Assembly: GCF_025370105.1 (NCBI RefSeq)
Contig: NZ_JANQBK010000008.1
Location: forward strand, 152,278 to 216,277
Length of the DNA: 64,000 nucleotides
Direction of reading: 5' to 3'
Origin: Sphingomonas hylomeconis
Lineage (GTDB): Bacteria; Pseudomonadota; Alphaproteobacteria; Sphingomonadales; Sphingomonadaceae
Positions 43,334-50,771 of this stretch are shown here, in pieces; positions within the stretch are counted from its first letter, which is position 1; every line of letters begins with the position of its first letter. Both the position numbers and the translations under genes were made by a program. The notes under the pieces were generated by a model. That model was not told where the DNA came from and did not search any database. It saw nothing but the letters and a program-made list of their open reading frames with translations.

Positions 43334-44371
43334 TCAGTCGACCAGCTGCCAGGCGAGTGTCTGCCCGGCATGGAACGGCACCACTGCCGTCTCGCCCGCG
43401 CCGAGCAGATCGGGCACCGTCACGGCGCGCCGCTCGAGCGTCACCGTGCCCTCATTGAGCGGCAGGCCGTAGAAACGCGCGCCATGTTCGGAGGCGAAGC
43501 CCTCGAACCGCTCGAGCGCGCCTTCTTCCTCGAACACGGCGAGATAGCTTTCCAGCGCATAGGGCGCGTTGAAGATGCCGGCACAACCGCACGCCATCTC
43601 CTTGCGCTCGCGGACGTGCGGCGCGGTGTCGGTGCCGAGGAAGAATTTGGCCGATCCCGATACCGCCGCCGCGCGCACTGCAAGGCGATGGCGCTCGCGC
43701 TTGACCACCGGCAGGCAGAAAGCGTGCGGCTGCAGCCCGCCGGCGAACAGCGCGTTGCGGTTGAGATGGAGATGCTGTGGCGTGATCGTCGCCGCGACGG
43801 TCGGCCCGGCGGCGGTCACGAAATCGACCGCTTCGGCGGTGGTGATATGCTCGAGCACGATCTTGAGCGCCGGAAAATCGCGAACCAGGTGCCCGAGCGT
43901 GCGATCGATGAACACCTTTTCACGATCGAAGAAATCCACCTCTGGATCGGTGACCTCGCCGTGGATCAGCAGCGGCATGCCGATCCGCTGCAGCGTCTCC
44001 AGCACCGGGCCAAGCGCGCGAATGTCGGTCACGCCGTGCGCCGAATTGGTCGTCGCATTGGCGGGATAGAGCTTGCATGCCGCCCACACGCCGGTTTCAA
44101 ACCCGCGCGCGATCTCCTGCGCGTCGGCCGCATCGGTCAGGTAGCAGGTCATCAGCGGGGTGAAGTCGCTGCCCGCCGGGAGCGCCGCCAGAATGCGGTC
44201 GCGATAGGCCGCGGCCGCCGCCACATCGGTCACCGGCGGGGACAGGTTGGGCATGATGATCGCGCGGGCGAACTGGCGCGCGGTATAGCGCGCCACCGCG
44301 CTCAGCATCGCGCCGTCGCGCAGGTGGACATGCCAGTCGTCGGGGCGGCGGATCGTCAGGCGCTCGGTCAT
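43334..44371 (-). CDS. pyrC: Dihydroorotase (class II)
   Basis: 345 residues, the usual length for PyrC. Metal-binding motifs occur in order: RRPDDWHVHLRDGAML (first two His), CKLYPANATTNS (carboxylated Lys), GMPLLIHGEV, VLEHITTAEAVDF and FLGTDTAPH. It makes dihydroorotate from N-carbamoyl-aspartate in pyrimidine synthesis. It is divergent from ygfZ. Confidence 0.95.
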   Translation of the reverse strand: MTERLTIRRPDDWHVHLRDGAMLSAVARYTARQFARAIIMPNLSPPVTDVAAAAAYRDRILAALPAGSDFTPLMTCYLTDAADAQEIARGFETGVWAACKLYPANATTNSAHGVTDIRALGPVLETLQRIGMPLLIHGEVTDPEVDFFDREKVFIDRTLGHLVRDFPALKIVLEHITTAEAVDFVTAAGPTVAATITPQHLHLNRNALFAGGLQPHAFCLPVVKRERHRLAVRAAAVSGSAKFFLGTDTAPHVRERKEMACGCAGIFNAPYALESYLAVFEEEGALERFEGFASEHGARFYGLPLNEGTVTLERRAVTVPDLLGAGETAVVPFHAGQTLAWQLVD

Positions 44372-44450
44372 GGGCCGGGCCTAGCGTGCGGCGGCGCAAA
44401 TCGCCAGTCGCGTATTGCCGCTGCCCCCCGCCCCCCCTACCTCAAAGGGC

Positions 44451-45152
44451 ATGAACGCCACCACCCTCACCGATCGAGCCCTGCTGCGACTGTCCGGCGA
44501 GGACGTTCGCGGCTTCCTGCAGGGCCTGCTCACCGCCGACGCCAACGGGCCGTTCCCGGCCTGGTCCGCTCTGCTCAGCCCGCAGGGGAAGGCTTTGTTC
44601 GATTTCATCCTGTGGGCCGATGGTGACGACGTGCTGATCGATGGCGAGGCCGATCAGGCCGATGCGCTCGCGCGCCGCCTGTCACTCTATCGCCTGCGCC
44701 GCCCGATCACCATCGCGCGCGACGAAACGCTGGCGGTGCACTGGTCGCGCGACCCCGGCCAGGGCGTCCCCGATCCGCGCCTGCCCGAACTCGGCTGGCG
44801 CTGGCTTGCGCCGGCGACCGCGCCGGCCAGCGGCTGGCAAGCGCATCGCCTGTCGCTCGGCGTCACCGAAGGCGTCGCGGAGCTCGGGAGCGACAAGACG
44901 CTGTGGCTCGAATGCAATGCGCGCGAGCTGGGCGGGGTGAGCTTCACCAAGGGCTGTTATGTCGGACAGGAAAATACCGCGCGGATGCATCACCGCAGCA
45001 AGGTCAACCGCCGCCTCGTCGTCGCGCCGCTCGCTGAGTCCGGCGACCGCACGCGGGCGACTTATCCCGAGCTTGGCCTGATGGTCGAGCATCGCCGAGT
45101 CGAGGCGCTGGGCGATGCACTGGTCCCCGATTGGCTCGCCGCCGCGCTGTAG
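44451..45152 (+). CDS. ygfZ: Folate-binding YgfZ/GcvT-like protein
   Basis: 233 residues. The diagnostic KGCYVGQE motif is present as SFTKGCYVGQENTARMH, and the N-terminal RLSGEDVRGFLQGLLTAD and SPQGKALFDFIL fit the family. YgfZ uses tetrahydrofolate to help repair or assemble iron-sulfur clusters. Its cysteine in KGCYVG is essential in E. coli. The start ATG at 44451 fits the beginning of the conserved domain. Confidence 0.93.
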   Translation: MNATTLTDRALLRLSGEDVRGFLQGLLTADANGPFPAWSALLSPQGKALFDFILWADGDDVLIDGEADQADALARRLSLYRLRRPITIARDETLAVHWSRDPGQGVPDPRLPELGWRWLAPATAPASGWQAHRLSLGVTEGVAELGSDKTLWLECNARELGGVSFTKGCYVGQENTARMHHRSKVNRRLVVAPLAESGDRTRATYPELGLMVEHRRVEALGDALVPDWLAAAL

Positions 45153-45248
45153 CCGGCGTGTCGGGATCATGGTGCCACGCACGACGGCTGCACCATCACG
45201 TACAGTCCGCCACGGACCATCATCGAAAGCATCGATATTCTCGCATCG

Positions 45249-45272
45249 TTCCCCTGCGAAAGCAGGGGCCCA
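45249..45272 (+). repeat. Class B palindromic repeat
   Basis: TTCCCCTGCGAAAGCAGGGG followed by CCCA: an imperfect stem-loop common in sphingomonad intergenic DNA. A second hairpin, CTCCTGC-TTGA-GCAGGAG, lies at 45303-45320. Both follow ygfZ and may also stabilise its transcript end. Confidence 0.7.
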
Positions 45273-45380
45273 GGGGCGCCAGCGCAGCGCCTCGGCGATG
45301 AACTCCTGCTTGAGCAGGAGGACGACGTCTGTTCAGCGCCCCCGGTCGCCGCTGCCGACAGTGTCTTCCGCCAACACTGG

Positions 45381-45417
45381 ACAAACAAAAGGGAGGCCGG
45401 CTTTCGCCGACCTCCCC
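45381..45417 (-). terminator. Rho-independent terminator of the OmpA gene
   Basis: On the minus strand GGGAGGTCGGC, a GAAA-type loop and GCCGGCCTCCC are followed by TTTTGTTTGT, a classic intrinsic terminator 29 bases after the OmpA stop codon. Confidence 0.9.
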
Positions 45418-45445
45418 ATCGTTCTAGCCAGGCTAGGTTTGGAGC

Positions 45446-46579
45446 TTACTGCCCCGAACCCGGACCGTACTGGATTTCCACACGACGGTTTTCCAGCTCG
45501 CGAACGCCATCGGCGGTCTCGACGCGGGGACGGCTTTCGCCGAATGCCGACGTGCTGATCACTGCTTCCGGGATCGAGCGAGCCGTGAGGTACGACTTCA
45601 CCGAATCCGCGCGACGCTGCGACAGACCGACGTTGTAGCTTGCCGAACCCGACTTATCGGCGTGGCCGGCCAGCATGACCTGCGTGTTGCCGCAATTCTG
45701 GTACTGCGAGATCGCGCCGTCGAGCAGCGTAGCTGCCTGTGCCGTGATGTCCGACTTATCCCACTCGAAGAACACGATGTACGGTCCAGGAGCGCAGACC
45801 ACTTCCGCAACCGGCGGCGGCGGCGGAGGAGGGGGAGGAGGCGGGGGCGGCGGCGGCGGCGGCGGCGGCGGTGCTGCCGGTTCGCCGAAGTTGTAGGTCA
45901 GGCCACCCAGGATGCTGTGCGAGCGGAAACGACCTTCGTACGCACGACCCGTAACATCGACCAATGCAACGTCGTCGACGTTGAAGAAGCGATACTTGAG
46001 CGTTGCGTCGATGCGGCTGCTGAGCGGTGCACGAATGCCTGCCAGACCCTGCCACGCGAAGCGCGTGTCGGAATCGTTCAGGAAATCGCCACGGTCGCTG
46101 AGGCCGACACGCGCCTTGACGCGCGCGACGCCGACGCCGCCGCCGACAAAGCCCTGGATGCCGTCATCGTCGCCGAAGTCGAGCAGAGCATTGGTCATGA
46201 AGCTGAGCGCCGACGTACGGCCCCCGGCGACATTGTACGTGTTTGCCGGCCGCGACACTACCGCACCACTGGCAAGATATTCCGGCGTGGTTGCCGTCGA
46301 GCTGTAACCGTCAAGAGTCGCGCTGCGATAGCCGACTTCTGCCTCGAGGCGGAACGCCCCGAAATCGTAGCCGATCACGCCGTCGACGTCATAGCCATAG
46401 TCATGGTTGACCGTGCCGGTGCCCGTGGCAGCGGCAGTGGTACCGGTGATGTCGTAGTCGATGTCTTCCACGATCATTGCGCCACCCTCGACGCCCACGT
46501 ACCACGAATTATCGCGTGCGAGGGCAGGTGTGGCCAGTGCAGTGGAGGCAAGCGCCATTGCGATGGCAAGCTTCCGCAT
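45446..46579 (-). CDS. OmpA-family outer-membrane porin with polyproline linker
   Basis: 377 residues. A signal peptide ends at TPALARDN, and the first ~205 residues form an OmpA-like eight-strand barrel (WYVGVEGGAMIVED, GLTYNFGEPA). A run of more than 20 prolines forms a rigid linker. The C-terminal OmpA domain binds peptidoglycan (IVFFEWDKSDITAQA, AGHADKSGSASYN, LSQRRADSVKSYL, ENRRVEIQY). The barrel and peptidoglycan-binding domain anchor the outer membrane to the wall. An AGGGGA site precedes the ATG. Confidence 0.95.
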   Translation of the reverse strand: MRKLAIAMALASTALATPALARDNSWYVGVEGGAMIVEDIDYDITGTTAAATGTGTVNHDYGYDVDGVIGYDFGAFRLEAEVGYRSATLDGYSSTATTPEYLASGAVVSRPANTYNVAGGRTSALSFMTNALLDFGDDDGIQGFVGGGVGVARVKARVGLSDRGDFLNDSDTRFAWQGLAGIRAPLSSRIDATLKYRFFNVDDVALVDVTGRAYEGRFRSHSILGGLTYNFGEPAAPPPPPPPPPPPPPPPPPPPPVAEVVCAPGPYIVFFEWDKSDITAQAATLLDGAISQYQNCGNTQVMLAGHADKSGSASYNVGLSQRRADSVKSYLTARSIPEAVISTSAFGESRPRVETADGVRELENRRVEIQYGPGSGQ

Positions 46580-46694
46580 AAAAATCCCCTTTCGTCGTTG
46601 TCACTCGGACAGCGCAAACTCACTACCTAACAGTTGGTTTCCACGCAAGCGCACAAATTCTGCGGGCTGTTGCCCAAACGCAACAGAAATGGGG

Positions 46695-46714
46695 CTGAAA
46701 CGGTCCGGTTTCAG
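46695..46714 (-). terminator. Hairpin at the 3' end of the GTA operon
   Basis: CTGAAAC-CGGACC-GTTTCAG overlaps the DUF2793 stop codon on the minus strand. The tail lacks a T run, so it is a weak terminator candidate or an mRNA 3'-end stabiliser. It forms the boundary between the GTA cluster and the OmpA gene. Confidence 0.45.
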
Positions 46715-47211
46715 GGGAAAATAAGCCCGTGATTGCGCAGCGCGGCGAGCAGCGCCGAAAGCGCCGCACGCGCCTCAATATCGATCACATCGCCCCCCGC
46801 GGGGTCGGGCACGCCTGCCTGGCGGGGTCCCAGCACGCGCGCACCATCGACCGATACCCGAGTCGCGGCGATCTCGCCGATCCGCCACGTGCCGCCCGCA
46901 TAACACGCGGCGATCGCCCGTTCCCGTATCCACACGGTCATCCCCTCGATCGGCGCGACGAACCGCCAGCCGCCCTCGGTCCAGCCGGCGAGGGAATCGG
47001 CATGCCCCGCCCAGTCACCGGTCGGCGCCGGGCCGACCACCCAACTGGCGCCGGGCTCGGGTGCCGCCGGCGGACTGTCGACCGCAAAGCCGGTCACCGC
47101 CGGGTGGAGCAGCAGGTCGATCAGCGCGAGCGCCTCGTTGTGCGTCAGTTCCTTCTGTGCCTGTCCGGCGCGCAGCGTCGGCAGCCGCAGCCGCGCGGTG
47201 GTGTCGCTCAT
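46711..47211 (-). CDS. DUF2793 tail-associated protein
   Basis: 166 residues of the DUF2793 family found at the downstream end of GTA clusters and some phages. It opens TARLRLPTLRAGQAQKELTHNEAL, which is the family signature, and has GASWVVGPAPTGDWAG and IEGMTVWIRERAIAACYAGG. It probably forms a fibre, spike or adhesin base at the tail tip. It follows the g15-like gene by ten bases. Confidence 0.85.
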   Translation of the reverse strand: MSDTTARLRLPTLRAGQAQKELTHNEALALIDLLLHPAVTGFAVDSPPAAPEPGASWVVGPAPTGDWAGHADSLAGWTEGGWRFVAPIEGMTVWIRERAIAACYAGGTWRIGEIAATRVSVDGARVLGPRQAGVPDPAGGDVIDIEARAALSALLAALRNHGLIFP

Positions 47212-47221
47212 CTCGCTCTCC

Positions 47222-49378
47222 TCACAAGGCCGGCAGCGCGATCTCGGCTGCCGGCGATTCGCCGAATGACCCAATTTGGCGGACCTGCAGCGCGACCGCC
47301 GCCGCGCGGTCCGCTGCGGTCACGGTCAGCTCCGGCACGGTCGTCTCGATCGCCCGCCCGGCGCCGCCGATGAGCGTCACGCGATAGGCTTCGCGTTCCT
47401 CGCCGAGCGGCGCGTCGACGCCGTCGATCCAGCGCCACCCGGCGCGGCTGCGTCGCACCCAGCGCAACCGCACATCGCCGTCGCCGATCGACTCCAGCGC
47501 GAGATGTACCGGTGCCAGTGGCAGCAGCGATCGGCCCGGCACCGTGGCCGTGACGGCAACCGGCCCCGCAACGTCGCCGATGCCCGACGCCAGCAGCCGG
47601 ACCGTCGCGCCGATGCTTGACAGCGGCAGCTCGATCACGCCGGCCGTCGCCGCCTCGAGCAGCACGAAGCGATCGCCGGCCGCCTGCAGGGCCATCGCGC
47701 CTTCCGTCCCGCGCCGCCCGCGCAGCAGCTCGCTGATCCGCCAGCGCCGCGCTCCGATCTGTGTCGCCTGCCCGAACTGCAGCAGTTCGTCACCGACCAG
47801 CGCGATGTTCGCCCCGGCATCCAGCGCCGCCGCGTCGGCGCCGGCCAGGCTCATCCCCTCCTGCGCCAGATCGACCTCGATCGTGTTGATCCGGTCGATC
47901 AGGTCGCGCGGCCCGATCCCGGGCACCGACGCCAGCACGCCCAATGTCGCCACGCCGGTGGTCGCCCCGGCCGGCAGCCAGCGCGCGCCATCGTCCAGGC
48001 TGTAGAGCAATGCCGCGCCGCGCCAGCCAGCCTCCGTCCCCGCCGCCGCCACGGTCAGCCGCGGTGCGCTCGGCAAGCTATCGTCGAGCGGCGGCAGCTC
48101 CGCGGCGTGCAGGATCGTCGTCCCCGCCACCGCGTCCGGCGCCGGCAGCACGCGCCCCGGGCTCGCGCTCGCCGGTGCGGTCGCCGCCGCCAGCCGCACA
48201 CAGTCCAGCGTCAGCACATCGTGCTCGAACGACCAGGAAGCGACGCGGTACACGCCCGGTGCCCCGGCGATCGCCACGCACGCCCCCGGCGTCACGCCGA
48301 GCGCGGCCCAGCCGAGCGCCAGCGTGCGCCGCTCGCGCCCCGCCTCGCCGCGCGCCAGCTCGGCCGCGGCGATCGTCTTGGCGGTGTCGGCGGAGACCGA
48401 CGCCGGCAGCTCGATCCGCGCCACGCGCTGCCCCGCGCCCGGCCGCCGCGCCTGCTGCAGCCCGGTCTGATAGTCCCGCGCCGCATCGTAATGCGCCACC
48501 GTCACGGTCTGCGCCACGCCGTCGAGCGCGCCGAACGCACGCACCGCTTGCGCGCCCGGCCGCTCCCCCGCGCCACAGCCGGCATCATCGAGCGTCGCCT
48601 CCACCGCCCGCCCGTCGCGCAGCACCAGCGTCCGCCCCGCCGGCACGAACCACGCGCCGCTCGCCGCCCCCAACAACTCGAGCACGCCGCGCGCATCGCC
48701 GTGCGCGGCGAACCCCGGCAGGCTGAGCGCGACCGTCCCGCCGACCAGCCCGTCCGATACCGCCGCGGCGATCACCCCCACCGGCACCGGCGCGGCATCG
48801 GCGATCACCTCGAAGGTCAGCGATGGAATGCGATTGCCGTAATCCGCCAGCTGCAGATGCTCGAACACCGCATAGGCGATCCCGCGATGCGCCGGCGCCA
48901 GCGCGCCCTCCGCCGCGGCGATCAGCGGATCCACCGCCTGGTCCTCGCCGCCCCGGTGCAGCCGGAACCCGGTCGCCGCCTTGAAATCCCCCGCCGCACC
49001 GCGCAGCAACTTGCCGTCCGCCCAGATCCGCCCGACGCCGGCGATCGGCCGGCCTGACAGCGCCACCGCGAACGACGCCGCATAGCTGTAATTGGTCACT
49101 TTGGGCTGGCCCTTGCCCGCGCTGCTGGTCGATCGGCTTTCGATCAGGTCGGTCGACCAGATCACGCAGCCGCCGATCCGCATCGTGCCGAAGACCTGCG
49201 CGATCGACGTGCCATAGCTCGACGTCTGCAGCGCCAGCTCGGTCAGCCGTGCCCCCTGCCGCGCCTTCGGCGCGAACAGCAGGTTGCGGTCGATCTGCTG
49301 CCCGACCAGCGCGCCGATCGACGCGCCCACCGGGCCGCCGACGATCCCGCCGACCACGCTCAGCACCAAGGTCGCCAT
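47222..49378 (-). CDS. GTA tail-tip protein, g15-like (short form)
   Basis: 718 residues of the phage-tail 3 / J-like hub family. It begins with a Gly-rich hydrophobic segment (VLSVVGGIVGGPVGASIGALVGQQIDRNLLF) that is normal for this protein (quoted only by its GGPVGASIGALVG core). GGCVIWSTDLIES, LTFEVIADAAPVPV and GRTLVLRDGRAVEATL follow. RcGTA g15 has about 1,300 residues and carries a TIM-barrel-like N-terminal half. That half is absent here and a similar barrel is attached to the g12-like gene instead. Confidence 0.85.
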   Translation of the reverse strand: MATLVLSVVGGIVGGPVGASIGALVGQQIDRNLLFAPKARQGARLTELALQTSSYGTSIAQVFGTMRIGGCVIWSTDLIESRSTSSAGKGQPKVTNYSYAASFAVALSGRPIAGVGRIWADGKLLRGAAGDFKAATGFRLHRGGEDQAVDPLIAAAEGALAPAHRGIAYAVFEHLQLADYGNRIPSLTFEVIADAAPVPVGVIAAAVSDGLVGGTVALSLPGFAAHGDARGVLELLGAASGAWFVPAGRTLVLRDGRAVEATLDDAGCGAGERPGAQAVRAFGALDGVAQTVTVAHYDAARDYQTGLQQARRPGAGQRVARIELPASVSADTAKTIAAAELARGEAGRERRTLALGWAALGVTPGACVAIAGAPGVYRVASWSFEHDVLTLDCVRLAAATAPASASPGRVLPAPDAVAGTTILHAAELPPLDDSLPSAPRLTVAAAGTEAGWRGAALLYSLDDGARWLPAGATTGVATLGVLASVPGIGPRDLIDRINTIEVDLAQEGMSLAGADAAALDAGANIALVGDELLQFGQATQIGARRWRISELLRGRRGTEGAMALQAAGDRFVLLEAATAGVIELPLSSIGATVRLLASGIGDVAGPVAVTATVPGRSLLPLAPVHLALESIGDGDVRLRWVRRSRAGWRWIDGVDAPLGEEREAYRVTLIGGAGRAIETTVPELTVTAADRAAAVALQVRQIGSFGESPAAEIALPAL

Positions 49379-49813
49379 CTATCCCTCCCCCAGCACGATG
49401 CCCCGGACCGGCCCGTCGTCGATCAGCGCCCAGGCCGCGAGCAGCGGCCAAGGCGGCACGCCCGGCCGCTCGACCACGCGGCGCAGCAGCGCATCGGCGT
49501 GGTAGATGCCGTCCGCGCTCTTGATCGCGAGATGGAACTGCGCCGGCCCGACCGCGAACAACAGCAGGTCGCCGGGCTGCGGCCGGTCGGTGCGCAGCAG
49601 CGCGGCGCGATCGATCAGGTCCAGCATGCCGCCCGCCGTCCCGCCGCGCAGCGCATAGCCTGCCGGAATCGAATCCGTGCAGCCGCCCGCGCGCAGCGCC
49701 AGGCCTGCGAGCCCGACGCAATCCAGCCCGAACCGCGGATCGCGCCCGTGCAGGCGATATCGGGCGCCCACCGCGCCGCGCGCCGCCGCCACGGCCCTTG
49801 CCCGCGCGCTCAT
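49379..49813 (-). CDS. GTA peptidase, g14-like (NlpC/P60)
   Basis: 144 residues. The NlpC/P60 core has RYRLHGRDPRFGLDCVGLAG, with the catalytic Cys after FGLD, and QPGDLLLFAVGPAQFHLAI, with the catalytic His. It should cut peptidoglycan during DNA delivery. The start overlaps the g13-like stop (ATGA), and the stop directly abuts the g15-like start. Confidence 0.9.
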   Translation of the reverse strand: MSARARAVAAARGAVGARYRLHGRDPRFGLDCVGLAGLALRAGGCTDSIPAGYALRGGTAGGMLDLIDRAALLRTDRPQPGDLLLFAVGPAQFHLAIKSADGIYHADALLRRVVERPGVPPWPLLAAWALIDDGPVRGIVLGEG

Positions 49814-50619
49814 GCCCCGGGATAGCGCGTCAGCAGGTCGATCCCCGGCAGATACGGCTCGCCGCGGAAGTTCGCCACGTTGCCGAACCGTGCGCCGCAC
49901 GTCGCCAGGCTTTTGTCGCAGCCCTCGATCAGCTCGACCAGATCGCCCGCCGCCGGCGCTCGCACCGGCTCGGCGCGCAGCGTCAGCATCGTGCCGGCCG
50001 ATGCGGCGATCGCGCTCTCCAGCCCGGAATTCTCCCCCCCGATCCAGCGCAGCAACCCGCCGCCATAGGCATCGGCCAGCGGCTCCGCCGCATCGACGGT
50101 CACGCTCCGCGCGGTCCACGACGTCACCCGTGCGAACCGTCGCCGCCCCGCCAGCGCCACGCGGCAGCGTTTGTCGCCCAGCGCAGCGCGGCATTCCGGC
50201 GAGGTCTCCTCCGCCACCGGCCGGTCGAGCGCCGCGCTCACCCCGCGCAACTCCGCCGAAAAACCGCCATTGCGGGTCTCGACCGCGCCGATCACGCCGT
50301 CGCCCAGATCGACCCGCCCCGCCGCGCCGCTCCAGTCGACCGCGAACACCATCACGCGCGCACCGTCCCAGCGCCCGGCCAGCAGATCGTCTGCGCCGAT
50401 CGCCGCACTGGTCAGCGCGCCCGCGACATCCATCGTGTCCGCCTCCAGACCGTCGCTGCGCTGGATCGCCGACGGCACCATCCCCGGCGCGGCGCGATGC
50501 ACCAGCCCGTCGACCGTCAGGTCGCGGTCGTGATCGGTCAGCCCGATCGCCACCCCGTCGCGCCGCTCGATCCGCCAGCACAAGGCGATCGTCGTCAGCT
50601 GCCCTTCGAGGAAAGTCAT
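49810..50619 (-). CDS. GTA tail hub protein, g13-like (DUF2163)
   Basis: 269 residues of the DUF2163/phage BR0599 family. Landmarks are MTFLEGQLTTIALCWRIERRDG at the start, GLTDHDRDLTVDG, and SPECRAALGDKRCRVALAG with a cysteine pair that likely binds an iron-sulfur cluster or metal as in RcGTA hub. The stop overlaps the g14-like start. Confidence 0.9.
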   Translation of the reverse strand: MTFLEGQLTTIALCWRIERRDGVAIGLTDHDRDLTVDGLVHRAAPGMVPSAIQRSDGLEADTMDVAGALTSAAIGADDLLAGRWDGARVMVFAVDWSGAAGRVDLGDGVIGAVETRNGGFSAELRGVSAALDRPVAEETSPECRAALGDKRCRVALAGRRRFARVTSWTARSVTVDAAEPLADAYGGGLLRWIGGENSGLESAIAASAGTMLTLRAEPVRAPAAGDLVELIEGCDKSLATCGARFGNVANFRGEPYLPGIDLLTRYPGA

Positions 50620-50640
50620 CGCGTTACCCCCGCTGCTAAC

Positions 50641-50667
50641 CGTCATTCCGGACGTGATCCCGGATCC
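50641..50667 (+). repeat. Class A-like palindromic repeat in the GTA (g12/g13 gap)
   Basis: CGTCATTCCGGACGTGATCC followed by CGGATCC, a divergent member of the GTCAYCCCGG group. It occupies the 152-base gap between g13- and g12-like genes, the rest of which shows no gene. Confidence 0.65.
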
Positions 50668-50771
50668 ATCCCACCCCAAGCGCCACGCATGGTGTCGCGC
50701 GGCACAGTCGAACCTTTGGCGACGCAGGTTCCGCGCCTCCGCGTCCTCCGCGCCTCAGCGCGAACCAACTT

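Noticed and set aside
45381..45417. Hairpin considered as part of a class B repeat
   Set aside because: It has a GAAA-type loop and a T-rich tail in the right direction directly after the OmpA stop, so a terminator is the better reading.
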